A DNA stretch of 43,969 nucleotides. Origin: Acidobacteriota bacterium (GTDB lineage: Bacteria > Acidobacteriota > Vicinamibacteria > Vicinamibacterales > UBA2999). Position numbers and translations under genes: made by a program. The notes under the pieces were generated by a model. That model was not told the origin of the DNA. It was given only the letters and a program-made list of their open reading frames with translations, and did no database searches. Where the stretch lies: NCBI GenBank assembly GCA_963169195.1, contig CAUJDN010000130.1, positions 1-43,969 of the forward strand, given 5' to 3'. Shown here piece after piece: positions 8,178-16,164 of the stretch. Within the stretch, counting starts at the first letter, position 1, and each line of letters begins with the position of its first letter.

Positions 8178-8221
8178 CGCCCGCCGCCGCCCGAGGCCCG
8201 CGGCCGGACGGCCCCAGCTGC

Positions 8222-8401
8222 TCAGGACGCCGGCACGCCCGCCCGCGCGAGCGCATCCAGGTAGAGCCGGCGCTGGTCGTCGCGCTTCAGGTAGAACAGC
8301 TTCTGCTCCGCGAACGGCAGCGAGAAGCCCGGATGGCGCGCCAGCAGCTGCTCCACGGTCGCCCGTGCCGCGACGCCGCACTTCTGAGCCGTGACCGTCA
8401 C
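8222..8401 (-). CDS. short ORF or gene remnant, 59 residues, function unknown
   Basis: A GTG-started frame of 59 codons, with codon choice resembling genuine genes (many GAG CAG CTG CTG and GCG CGC runs). It encodes a mixed-charge segment including EQLLARHPGFSLPF and EQKLFYLKRDDQRR. I do not recognise it. Its start lies in GTGACCGTCAC (8391-8401), a near palindrome that also provides the GTG of the divergent cysteine desulfurase fragment. It may be the C-terminal piece of a decayed gene, since this segment is clearly degraded. Confidence 0.3.
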   Translation of the reverse strand: MTVTAQKCGVAARATVEQLLARHPGFSLPFAEQKLFYLKRDDQRRLYLDALARAGVPAS

Positions 8402-8998
8402 GCGCCCGATCTACCTCGATCACCACGCGACTACGCCCGTCGATCGCCGGGTGCTCGAAGGGATGCCGTTCTTCACCGAGGAAATGCGGCAACGCGGCCA
8501 GCGCAGGCGATGCGGGAGCTGAGGGATCGGCTCCATCGGCGCCTCGTTGACGAACTGCCCGGCGTCAGGCTCAATGGCTGCCCGGTTCGCCGTCACCCCG
8601 GCAATCTCAATCTCAGCATCGAGGGCGTGCCGCGCGAATCGCTGCTGGGCGCCTTCCCCGACGTGGCGTTCTCGGGGGGCTCGGCCTGTTCCTCCGGATC
8701 GGCGGGGCCGTCCCACGTCATCGCGGCGCTCGGCCACAACCAGGACGCCGACACGGTCGTGCGGTTCGGGCTCGGGCGATCGACGACCCTCGACGACGTC
8801 GATGAGGTGGCCCGGCGGTTCGTCGCCGCGGTCAGGCGGTTGCGATCTGCCGCTGCAGGCGGCGCCCGCGCGATGGCGACCCACTCACACACACGACGGC
8901 CCGGCCTGGAGCCGCCTGCGGGAGGCGAGCGCCGCTCCGAGGCGCCAATCGCCTGGGATTCGCCGACGACATCCGGCCGCCGCGGTTCCACGGGCTGA
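8391..8998 (+). pseudogene. cysteine desulfurase (IscS/NifS-like) remnant with internal deletion
   Basis: Two pieces of one gene are recognisable in different frames. Codons from GTG 8391 give the extreme N-terminus of IscS/NifS (IYLDHHATTPVDRRVLEGM) and stop at 8522. From about 8510, in another frame, comes the C-terminal domain: LRDRLHRRLVDELPGVRLNG, NLNLSIEGV, the mobile active-site loop SGGSACSSG with its cysteine, and VVRFGLGRSTT, with similarity fading near 8857. About 230-250 residues, including the PLP-binding lysine, are missing. It cannot make a working desulfurase. The C-terminal piece alone (ATG 8510) might still be translated, but there is no evidence for this. Confidence 0.88.
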
Positions 8999-9186
8999 AG
9001 GGGTCGGCCATCGCGCGAAGGGGGGGTGTAGACTTCGCCTGAGCTGGCCTTCGGGGACAGGCCCTTGCGGAGGTCATTCCGTCTGGACCTGCGTGGCCTG
9101 GGCGTTGCGTCGCCTTGTTGTTCGCAACCCGCCGCCCCACGACTGTCGGCGTGGCGCCGCTGTGCGGCATGACAACGGGCAGCACC
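8999..9186. other. gap between desulfurase remnant and DinB-like gene
   Basis: No convincing gene on either strand. Long open frames here overlap on both strands and have no recognisable motifs. This looks like decayed or non-coding sequence left over from the adjacent deletion. Confidence 0.4.
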
Positions 9187-9194
9187 GAGGAGGT
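9187..9194 (+). promoter_or_regulatory. strong ribosome binding site deciding the DinB-like start
   Basis: GAGGAGGT lies four bases before GTG 9199. It favours GTG over the upstream in-frame ATG at 9169, which has no such site. Confidence 0.7.
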
Positions 9195-9198
9195 AGAC

Positions 9199-9741
9199 GT
9201 GGCCAGCGAAGTCGATGATCTCGTCCGTTCGGTCGAACGGGCCCGCGCGGCCCTGCTGGAGGGCATCACGGGCCTTCGAAGCGAGCAGGGCGCCTTCAAA
9301 CCATCGCCGAATGAGTGGTCGATCGGGGAGATCGTGGAACACCTGTTCCTCGCGGAAGTGGGGGGCATCACCAAGATATGGGCCGCGCTGGATGATTTCC
9401 AGGCGGGCAAGCGCTGGTCGGGCGACCTGCCCAATCGTGGAAAGCGGATCGACGACGTGGTCGCCACGACCTGGAAGCCCAGGGAGTCGGCTCCCCAGGT
9501 TGCCGCCCCCCACCTGGGCGGCCCACTCGCGGCGTGGACGAGCGCCCTGCGGAGCCTGACAGGCGTGCTGAGAGACCTCGGCACGGCGCTCGAAGGACAC
9601 CGCCTCGACGCCATCGTGTTTCCGCACTTCCTGTCTGGCCCGCTGGATGCCCGTCAACGACTGGAATTCCTGCGATTCCACATCGAGCGGCACCTCGAGC
9701 AGGTGCAGCGTGTTCGCTCGCACACGTCGTTCCCGACGTAG
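9199..9741 (+). CDS. DinB/YfiT-like putative metal-dependent protein
   Basis: A 180-residue protein with the four-helix DinB layout: an N-terminal helix LVRSVERARAALLEGI, the motif PSPNEWSIGEIVEHL with the first metal-ligand histidine, and the C-terminal FHIERHLEQV with a His-x3-His pair. Members of this superfamily are often thiol-dependent transferases or stress-induced proteins; the reaction here is unknown. The start is set by a strong GAGGAGGT site. It is monocistronic and follows a decayed region. Confidence 0.8.
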   Translation: MASEVDDLVRSVERARAALLEGITGLRSEQGAFKPSPNEWSIGEIVEHLFLAEVGGITKIWAALDDFQAGKRWSGDLPNRGKRIDDVVATTWKPRESAPQVAAPHLGGPLAAWTSALRSLTGVLRDLGTALEGHRLDAIVFPHFLSGPLDARQRLEFLRFHIERHLEQVQRVRSHTSFPT

Positions 9742-9835
9742 CCTCGCGAGAACATCCCAGGGTGGTGAGCTCGGGGCGCAAGGCAATCGGAACCCCGGGC
9801 TGTCACGTTCGTGCGGTATCCTGCATCTCTCGACC

Positions 9836-9922
9836 GTGAGCGTCCTCGAAGTCCTAGCCCTCATCGCCGCCTGGGTGGCCATCCAGACGTGGCTCCTGCC
9901 GCGTCTGGGCGTGCCCACCTGA
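9836..9922 (+). CDS. putative 28-residue single-pass membrane peptide
   Basis: GTG to TGA encodes a short peptide with one hydrophobic helix (LEVLALIAAWVAIQTWLL) and the ending PRLGVPT. A TATCCT -10-like box lies at 9817-9822. A hairpin with a 7-bp outer stem (9924-9930 with 9948-9954) begins two bases after the stop. The hydrophobic pattern supports a real small protein, though the frame is short enough to be chance. The TGA could conceivably be selenocysteine, discussed separately. Confidence 0.4.
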   Translation: MSVLEVLALIAAWVAIQTWLLPRLGVPT

Positions 9923-9923
9923 G

Positions 9924-9954
9924 CTGTCCCCAACCCGCGCGGGACGCGGGACAG
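9924..9954 (+). terminator. hairpin just after the small membrane ORF
   Basis: CTGTCCC (9924-9930) pairs perfectly with GGGACAG (9948-9954), and the interior CCCGCGCGGG can form a second small stem. There is no T run, so termination efficiency is uncertain. Confidence 0.4.
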
Positions 9955-10120
9955 GAGCGGGGCGCCCGGCGGCAGCGCGACAGACACGTGCCGGCCCGAG
10001 GCGCGGGAGCCCGGCCCTCCGGATCGGGCCGCGTAGCGTCCGTCGCCGGGACCGGCGACCGCAGGGCGCCGCTCCGACTGGGCCGGGAGGCGCACGCGCC
10101 GCGCGCGGCGCGATCGGCCA

Positions 10121-11644
10121 TTACGCCAGCGCGTAGAACAGGTCGACGTACGACTTTACCGCCCCGTCGATGCCCGCCACCTTCGGGTTGGCGGAGTCGA
10201 TGAGGAAGTACTCGTCCGGCGCGTGGGCGCCGGCGCCGTGGCCGAGCCCGAACTGGCCGGCGGGGAGCTTCAGCGGCGGACCGGTGAAGGTGACGCCGGG
10301 CCACGAGCCCGCGAGCCGCGGCCAGAGCAGCGCATCGACGCCGGACTTGCCGTAGGCCGACACCATGGCCTTCACCAGGAGCGCGTCGGGCGGCGTCTCG
10401 GTGGGATCGTAGCCGCCGGTCATGTTGACCTCGATGTCGCCGTAGCCCTTCCTGGCCAGGTGATCCTTCAGCAGTTGCAGCGTCCCCCTGGCGGTCATGT
10501 CGGGCACCAGGCGCATGTCGATCTTCACGAGCGCGCGATGCGGCAGGATGGTCTTGCCCCCGGGGCCGGTATAGCCACCGACGAGCCCCTGGATGTTGAT
10601 CGTCGGCTGCGTCACCAGGCGCAGCAGCGAGTCGTGCCACGACTCGTCGCCGTACCATCTGGAGACGCCGAGGGCCTTCTTCGTCGAGGCCTCGTTCAGC
10701 CGCGGTACCGCCGCCTCGAGGATCTCCTTCAGTCGCGGCGACATTGGCACCACCTTGTCGAAGAAACCTTCGACCGCCGGTGTATGGCCGTCCTCCTCGA
10801 CGAGCGTGTTGAGCGCCTTGACGAGGTGCCAGGCCGGGCTGTCGATCTGCGCCTCGTAGCTCGAGTGCACGTCCGCCGTCGGCCCCCGGCCCCACTTCGC
10901 GCCGGACGACACCAGCTCGAGCTCGACCACCCCCTTGGCGCCGAGGCTGACCTGGACGGTGCCGTCCAGCGTCTGATTGCCCAGCGGGATGATGATGCCG
11001 ACGGCCTTGCGGAGCGCGGCCTCCACCTCGGACGTGAACACCACCTGGCTGAAGTTGGGCGACCCGATCTCCTCCTCGCCTTCGCACACGAGGACGAGGT
11101 TGACCGGCAGCGTGCGCCCCGCGGCCTTGAACGCGTGCAGCGCCGCCAGCAGGGCGACCTGCGGGCCCTTGGTGTTGGTCGCGCCGCGCCCGATCATGAC
11201 CGTGCCGACGCCCGGCCGATCCACCAGCCGGCCCTCGAGCGGCGGCGCGCTCCACTCGGCGGGATCGAACTGCTTCACGTCGTACATGAAGTAGATCGCC
11301 AGGGTCGTCGGCGCCCCGGCGTCGAGGGTGGCGAAGACGCCGGGCTTGCCCTTTGTCGGCACGACCTCCACGCGGCCGAAGCCGGCGTCGCGGGCCAGCG
11401 TCGCCATGTGCTCGGCGCCCTGGGGGTAGCCGCGGTCCTCCGCGGCAATCGAAGGCAGCGCAATCCAGTCGCGCAGCATCTTCACCGTCGCGTCGTGCTG
11501 CCGCCGGATGTGCGTGATGACGGCCTCCCGGTCGTCCTGGGCTCGCAGGCCCTCGACGCCGGACACCGCGAACGCCGCGGCGCCGGCCATGCCGGCCTGG
11601 AGGAAGTCGCGTCGGGTGACCTCGGGCGAGTCGGACGGCTTCAT
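10121..11644 (-). CDS. exported M20-family peptidase-like protein (Tat signal)
   Basis: A 507-residue zinc-peptidase-fold protein with a twin-arginine signal (TRRDFLQAGMAGAAAFAVSG), so folded before export. The M20 frame is clear: YDVKQFDP, GRGATNTKGP, CEGEEEIGS (188-194) and the C-terminal GLGHGAGAHAPDEYF. Two canonical metal ligands differ. The His of the usual H-x-D motif is Met120 (MYD), and the bridging Asp of the D-D-K-G-type motif is Asn157 (TNTKG). I recall related acidobacterial proteins with similar MYDV and N-x-KGP motifs, so this may be a subfamily and not a mutation. ATG 11644 is chosen over 11725 because it follows a GAGGAG site and begins the signal. Catalytic activity is uncertain. 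Confidence 0.87.
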   Translation of the reverse strand: MKPSDSPEVTRRDFLQAGMAGAAAFAVSGVEGLRAQDDREAVITHIRRQHDATVKMLRDWIALPSIAAEDRGYPQGAEHMATLARDAGFGRVEVVPTKGKPGVFATLDAGAPTTLAIYFMYDVKQFDPAEWSAPPLEGRLVDRPGVGTVMIGRGATNTKGPQVALLAALHAFKAAGRTLPVNLVLVCEGEEEIGSPNFSQVVFTSEVEAALRKAVGIIIPLGNQTLDGTVQVSLGAKGVVELELVSSGAKWGRGPTADVHSSYEAQIDSPAWHLVKALNTLVEEDGHTPAVEGFFDKVVPMSPRLKEILEAAVPRLNEASTKKALGVSRWYGDESWHDSLLRLVTQPTINIQGLVGGYTGPGGKTILPHRALVKIDMRLVPDMTARGTLQLLKDHLARKGYGDIEVNMTGGYDPTETPPDALLVKAMVSAYGKSGVDALLWPRLAGSWPGVTFTGPPLKLPAGQFGLGHGAGAHAPDEYFLIDSANPKVAGIDGAVKSYVDLFYALA

Positions 11645-11735
11645 ACGGGGCTCCTCGACAGACGATAATCCATGAGCGGGCCTCGCCCCCGCCGCCACGC
11701 GCGGGCGGCCGAGGGCGGCGCTCACGCGACCCGCC

Positions 11736-12560
11736 TCAGTGGGCCGCCTGCGCCACCACGACCATCGCCTTCTCGATGATCGCGTCGTACGTATAGCCGG
11801 CGCCGAAGTCCTTGTCCAGCACCAGGATCCCGGTCACGGTCACGACGTCGCCAGCCTTGACCATGGCGTCTGTCGTCACCGTGATGTCGTGGGTGCGGGC
11901 GTCGGCGGAGCCCGATCCGTCCTGCAGATGGAGCCAGTTGTGGCCCAGGATGCCGTTGTTGACCTTCACGACCTTGCCGCGCACGGTGACCTGAGTCCCT
12001 CCCAGCGCCTGGCGCCGGGCCCAGACGTCGGCAATGGAGAGGCCACCGGCGGGGGGCGGGATCGGGTCCACCGGGGTGGCCGGCGTACGGGCGGTTGCCT
12101 CGGAGGCGGGTGACGCCCCGTGGCTGGCCGCCATGCCGGGCGCCCCCGCCGGCGCAGCCAGCGACTCGCCCTCGCGCGCGACGCGAGACACGAAATAGAT
12201 GACCGGGAACGTGCGGTTCAGGGTGCGGCTGGTGAACTCCGACATCGGCGACTCGAGCGGTACCGTGAGCCGCTCGCCGGTCTTCACCGGAAACTCCATC
12301 GCCGCTGCCCAGACGGTCTTCCCGCTGTCTTGCAGCTTCAGATACGTGTATCCGCCGGAGTTCATGGTTTCGGCCACCAGGCCGGTGAAGGCGCCGCCCT
12401 CGGCGGCGGGCGGTGCGGCCGCGCGGCCAGGGCCAGCCTGCGGCGCCGGCCGGGATTCGCCGGACACGGCAGCCGCCGGGCCCGTGCCACACGCGGCAAG
12501 AATGGTAGACAGGGTGAGAGCCGCGGCGGCAAGGGCACAGGAACGAGCTGAGATGGTCAC
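11736..12560 (-). CDS. lipoprotein with OB-fold-like domain
   Basis: A 274-residue predicted lipoprotein: signal ending LSTILAAC, then an Ala/Pro-rich linker. A first beta-rich domain has the GGYTYLKLQDSGKTVWAA strand pattern. A second linker is followed by an OB-fold-like segment (QVTVRGKVVKVNNGILGHNWLHLQDGSG, then DVVTVTGILVLDKDFGAGYTYD) typical of bacterial nucleic-acid-binding-fold lipoproteins. The function is unknown. CATACT (12567-12572) lies six bases before the GTG, so the mRNA may be leaderless. Alternatively GGAGG (12560-12564) would be ideally spaced for a rare ATC start at 12554. It lies between two genes on the same strand with 80-90 bp gaps. Confidence 0.72.
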   Translation of the reverse strand: MTISARSCALAAAALTLSTILAACGTGPAAAVSGESRPAPQAGPGRAAAPPAAEGGAFTGLVAETMNSGGYTYLKLQDSGKTVWAAAMEFPVKTGERLTVPLESPMSEFTSRTLNRTFPVIYFVSRVAREGESLAAPAGAPGMAASHGASPASEATARTPATPVDPIPPPAGGLSIADVWARRQALGGTQVTVRGKVVKVNNGILGHNWLHLQDGSGSADARTHDITVTTDAMVKAGDVVTVTGILVLDKDFGAGYTYDAIIEKAMVVVAQAAH

Positions 12561-12643
12561 CTCCCTAGTATGTGCCGGCGCCGACCGCGCCGCTCACCTC
12601 GCCCGCCGTCGTCACCAACGGGCTGGTGCGCCGACGCGGGAGG

Positions 12644-13345
12644 TCAGCACGTGCGCGGTGGAGCCTCCGTCAGGTAGCCCAAGACGCCGTCCAGGAGCGC
12701 GTGCATCGCCGCGTATCGCGCGGCCGGGGCCGACTTCAGCTCGTCCCTCGTCTGGATGTGAGAGCCCTCGACGAGATCGTCGCCGCAGTGCTCCACCAGC
12801 GCGTCGACGCCTTCGACCGTCGTCTCCAGGTGGAACTGAAGGCCGATGACGTGTCGCTTCACCTGAAACGCCTGATGCTCGCAGGCATCGCTCCTGGCGA
12901 GCCGCACGGCGCCGTCCGGGAGATCGAACGTCTCGCCGTGCCAGTGAAATGCCGGGAACTCGGGTGGGAAACGGAAGGCCCAGTCCGGCGTGGCGACTCC
13001 ACGAACCGGAAACCATCCGATCTCGGCCACAGGGCTGCGATAGACCCTGGCGCCGAGGGCGCTGGCAATCAACTGCGCGCCCAGGCACACGCCGAGGACC
13101 GGGAGGTCCCGGACGATCACCTCCCGGATCAGCCTCTTCTCGTCCTTCAGCCAGGGCAGCGTCGCCTCGTCGTTCGCGCTCATCGGCCCGCCCATCGCCA
13201 CCAGCATGTCGATACCGTCTGGGGCCGGCAGTGGATCGCCGGCGAACAGGCGCGTCCAGCCGACGCGCGCTCCGCGCGCCTCCAGCCAGTCCCCGATGCG
13301 CCCGGGGCCTTCGAACGGAACATGTTGAAGCACGTGAACGCGCAT
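12644..13345 (-). CDS. class I glutamine amidotransferase (GMP synthase-like)
   Basis: A 233-residue free-standing glutaminase domain. The triad is complete: nucleophile Cys87 in GVCLGAQL, His172 and Glu174 in GLQFHLE. Such proteins hydrolyse glutamine or gamma-glutamyl compounds; several relatives are annotated as GMP-synthase-like or gamma-glutamyl hydrolases. No synthetase partner domain is fused or adjacent, so the acceptor is unknown. ATG 13345 begins the fold (MRVHVLQHV). TATAGT at 13359-13364 on this strand would give a six-base leader without a ribosome binding site. It is divergent from the hemerythrin-like gene. Confidence 0.85.
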   Translation of the reverse strand: MRVHVLQHVPFEGPGRIGDWLEARGARVGWTRLFAGDPLPAPDGIDMLVAMGGPMSANDEATLPWLKDEKRLIREVIVRDLPVLGVCLGAQLIASALGARVYRSPVAEIGWFPVRGVATPDWAFRFPPEFPAFHWHGETFDLPDGAVRLARSDACEHQAFQVKRHVIGLQFHLETTVEGVDALVEHCGDDLVEGSHIQTRDELKSAPAARYAAMHALLDGVLGYLTEAPPRTC

Positions 13346-13428
13346 GCGGTCTGCGGAGACTATACGTCGCCGGCCGGAGGCCCGACACCTCTCCGTGAGG
13401 GGATCCCGGTCGGGATGCGGCATGGCGT

Positions 13429-13434
13429 CATAAT
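13429..13434 (+). promoter_or_regulatory. -10 box for a probable leaderless start
   Basis: CATAAT ends six bases before ATG 13441, so transcription should begin at or next to the start codon. No ribosome binding site is present. Confidence 0.5.
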
Positions 13435-13440
13435 GGACGC

Positions 13441-14007
13441 ATGGCCATTCAAATCGGCGGCAGGCCTGACCATGGATTCCACGAGCCGCTCGGCCTGCTG
13501 AGCGACTGCCACCGCCGGATCGAGCGCTTTCTGCACGTGCTCGTCGCGGTCGAGCGGCAGGCGTCCGGAGGTCCGCTTGGCCCCGGGGATCGCCGCGCGC
13601 TCGACACTGCCCTCACCTACTTCGAGACAGCCGCGCCCCATCACACCGCCGACGAAGAGGACAGCCTCTTTCCGCGCCTTCGCGCCAGCCGGGACCCCGC
13701 AGCTCAGCGGGCACTGGCGCTCGTGGAGCGGCTCGAGCGCGATCATGCCACCGCTGACCAACACCACGCCGCCGTGAACACACTCGTGCGCCGCTGGCTC
13801 GACCACGACCGGCTCGATCCCCCCGACGCGGCGGCGCTTCGCGCGCACCTCACCGCGCTCCAGGATCTGTATCGCCCGCACATCGCCGCCGAGGACGAGG
13901 ACCTGTTTCCCGCGGCTGCACGCCTGCTCGATCAGCCGACGCTCCGGCAGATGGGCCGCGAAATGGCGGCGCGGCGGGGGGTGTCGCCGCCCGGCGATGC
14001 GGGATGA
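13441..14007 (+). CDS. hemerythrin-like HHE-domain protein
   Basis: A 188-residue four-helix protein with the iron-ligand pattern of hemerythrin/HHE domains: His24 in DCHRRIE, His67/68 and Glu72 in HHTADEED, His102 in RDHATAD, His147 and Glu151 in HIAAEDED. Such proteins bind a di-iron centre and oxygen, nitric oxide or act in redox stress. The start follows a -10 box by six bases, suggesting a leaderless transcript. It is divergent from the amidotransferase; no partner gene is apparent. Confidence 0.88.
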   Translation: MAIQIGGRPDHGFHEPLGLLSDCHRRIERFLHVLVAVERQASGGPLGPGDRRALDTALTYFETAAPHHTADEEDSLFPRLRASRDPAAQRALALVERLERDHATADQHHAAVNTLVRRWLDHDRLDPPDAAALRAHLTALQDLYRPHIAAEDEDLFPAAARLLDQPTLRQMGREMAARRGVSPPGDAG

Positions 14008-14085
14008 CGGCGGGGTGGCGCGGCCCGGAAGGCGGCGCCCATGCGCGGGCCGGCGCGTGACACTCAACCGAAGTGAACTGTGGGG

Positions 14086-14104
14086 TAGAATCCCCGCGGG
14101 AGGT
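14086..14104 (+). promoter_or_regulatory. -10 box and ribosome binding site of the exported-protein gene
   Basis: TAGAAT at 14086-14091 is followed by GGGAGGT at 14098-14104, six bases before ATG 14110. No good -35 was found at 16-18 bp. Confidence 0.5.
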
Positions 14105-14109
14105 CATCG

Positions 14110-14766
14110 ATGCGGTTCCAGAGCCCCTTACACGTCCGGATCGCCGGCGTCGTGGCCAGTGCCCTGGCGCTCGGCGCCGGCGTCGCGGCCCTCGCGCAGG
14201 AGCCCGAGCGACAGTCGGGCATCTACCTGGAGGTTCCTGGCAAGACGGGCGACGAGGCGCTGGTCCGCATGGAAGCCAGCATGATGCAGCCCGAAACCAA
14301 GGGGATGCTCGGCGCGACGCTCACCGCAGGCCTCAAGGGCGTCGAACAGTTCGGCGTGCTCGAAGACGAGGAGTCCGCCCTGCGGCTCGAGACCGGAGCG
14401 GTGTCGTTCCAGTTCCACTTCCTGCCGAAGGGCAAGCGCACGCCGAAGGTACCCTCGAGCCTGGAGGAAATGATCGAGAACATGGGGGACATGTCCGACC
14501 TTCCGCCGATGGCGGATTCTCCCGGAGAGTTCGGGCTCATCGGGCTCGACGTGGTGGACGGCACGCGGAGGGCCAACATGGGCAAGGTTGGCGGCATCAT
14601 GAGAAGCCGGGGCAAGCCGAAGAACCTGATTGAGTTCACGGTGAAGGAGATCGGGAAGGACACCTATCGGGTCACGCCCAAGTCTCCGCTGCCCCCCGGG
14701 GAATACGTGTTCGTGTACCAGTCGCAGGCCGGCGGGTATGTGTGGGACTTCGGCGTCGATCGCTGA
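14110..14766 (+). CDS. exported protein of unknown function
   Basis: 218 residues with a signal peptide of about 29 (hydrophobic run GVVASALALGAGVAALAQ). The mature part is acidic-to-neutral, with an internal Met-rich stretch around residues 118-135 and a C-terminal portion ending YRVTPKSPLPPGEYVFV then VWDFGVDR. The closing PPGEYVF motif occurs at the end of beta-sandwich-like exported domains in related bacteria. No enzyme motif was seen. It has its own promoter and good ribosome binding site. Family unrecognised. Confidence 0.75.
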   Translation: MRFQSPLHVRIAGVVASALALGAGVAALAQEPERQSGIYLEVPGKTGDEALVRMEASMMQPETKGMLGATLTAGLKGVEQFGVLEDEESALRLETGAVSFQFHFLPKGKRTPKVPSSLEEMIENMGDMSDLPPMADSPGEFGLIGLDVVDGTRRANMGKVGGIMRSRGKPKNLIEFTVKEIGKDTYRVTPKSPLPPGEYVFVYQSQAGGYVWDFGVDR

Positions 14767-14832
14767 CACCCGGAGCGAGCTGCGGCGAGCGTGGCCTCGC
14801 GCGAGGCGCGGCATTCCGGATCATCCATCGGC

Positions 14833-15984
14833 TCAGGGCCCGCAGCCACGCGCGATCGGCCGTGCCGAGGCGGGTTCGGGCTGGGTGACGTCCACGACCG
14901 GCGCGGGCCCGGGCTCGGGCTCGCGCGTGTCGGGCGCGAGCGGTGGCCGCAGCACGTAGGCGGCCGCGCCGACCAGCGAGACGGCCAGGATCAGGGCCGT
15001 GACCTCCAGCGAAATCAACAGCGCGGTTTCCGCGGGTACTCCGTATCGACCGAACAGGACGGTAAAAGCGGCCTCGCGGATGCCAAAGCCGTTGATCGAC
15101 ACGGGGGCCAGCTGAATCAGTCCGGCGAGCGGCACGATCAGCGCCAGATCGAAGAACCCGACGCGCACGTCCAGGGCCTTCGCGACGGCGGCGTAGACAA
15201 GGATGAACGCCGCCTGCACGACGATGGACATCACCGTGACCCCGAGGAGTCCGGCGGGCGCCGATCGAAAGTGCCCCACGGCGCCCGTCAGGGTGTCGAG
15301 CTGGGCGCCAATCCACGAGTTCCTGGCGCGGCCGAGCGGCGCGAACAGCCGACCCAGCACCGACGGCATGAGCAGGATCGCCAGCGATCCGCCCATCGCG
15401 ATCCCCAGTGCGAGCCAGATCCAGAGCACCGGGAACGGCAGCTGATCCCGGGCGGCCATCGCGCCGCCGACAGCCGCGAAGAGGAAGAGCGTGAGCAGCC
15501 CGGCGACGCGGTCCGCCACGATGACGGTCATGGCCCGGGTGCTGGATCCCGCGGGGCGGGCGGTGTCGCGGACCCGCATCACGTCACCGCCGATATTGCT
15601 CGGCAGGAAATTGTTGAAGAACAGGGACACGAGGAAGGACGAGGTCACCGTGGACAGGCGGATGGAGACCCGCTGGATCACCAGCAGCCGATGCCATCGC
15701 CAGCTGCTGCCGAGCACCACGACGACGTACGAGAAGAGGGCGGCCCCGAGCCACGGCCAGGAGGACTGGCTCGCCACGTCCCGGAAACGTCCCACGTCGA
15801 TGCGCGAGAAGAGCAGCCAGAGCAGGCCGGCGCTGAACAGCGTTTTCGTCGCCGGGATCAGCAGGCCGGGAAGCGAGCGGGACGCAGCCGACCGGGGCAC
15901 GGCTGCGGTCGGAGGCGAAGCAGGCACGAGGTTCCGTGGCGATGCAAGCGGGGTGCCCGAAAGCTGGCAAGCTATTGGCTTCAC
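14833..15984 (-). CDS. lysylphosphatidylglycerol-synthase-like / YbhN-type membrane protein
   Basis: A polytopic membrane protein (up to 383 residues) of the flippase-like UPF0104 family. Hallmarks are SWRWHRLL, NNFLPSNIGGDVMRVRDT, ADRVAGLLTLFLF and GLIQLAPVSINGFGIREAAF. Members are implicated in lipid or glycolipid handling, and in polysaccharide loci they often accompany glycosyltransferases. GTG 15984 opens the frame, but the first 19 codons look poorly conserved and overlap a plus-strand sigma54-like site; GTG 15927 would give 364 residues. It is divergent from the GT2 gene, suggesting shared regulation. Confidence 0.82.
   Translation of the reverse strand: MKPIACQLSGTPLASPRNLVPASPPTAAVPRSAASRSLPGLLIPATKTLFSAGLLWLLFSRIDVGRFRDVASQSSWPWLGAALFSYVVVVLGSSWRWHRLLVIQRVSIRLSTVTSSFLVSLFFNNFLPSNIGGDVMRVRDTARPAGSSTRAMTVIVADRVAGLLTLFLFAAVGGAMAARDQLPFPVLWIWLALGIAMGGSLAILLMPSVLGRLFAPLGRARNSWIGAQLDTLTGAVGHFRSAPAGLLGVTVMSIVVQAAFILVYAAVAKALDVRVGFFDLALIVPLAGLIQLAPVSINGFGIREAAFTVLFGRYGVPAETALLISLEVTALILAVSLVGAAAYVLRPPLAPDTREPEPGPAPVVDVTQPEPASARPIARGCGP
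15965..15981 (+). promoter_or_regulatory. sigma54-like -24/-12 element
   Basis: TGGCAAGCTATTGGCTT has GG at 15966-15967 and GC at 15978-15979 with the correct 12-bp register. It matches the TGGCACG-N4-TTGCW consensus except at two positions. It points towards the GT2 gene 183 bp downstream. One match can arise by chance. Confidence 0.35.
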
Positions 15985-16164
15985 CCGGCTGGGCCGTCAG
16001 CGGCCCGTGAGGCGCCGCATGTGACGGCGCTGCGGCTGTTTGGCGCGTCCGTGTGCCCCAGGGCCGCGGGGGGTTGGCCAGACGGGAGAGGCTGGAAGAC
16101 AGGTGAATACCGAAGAAAAGTCTGCGTCGCGCAGGATTCCTGTCAGCCGCCGGGGTGCCGGCCG

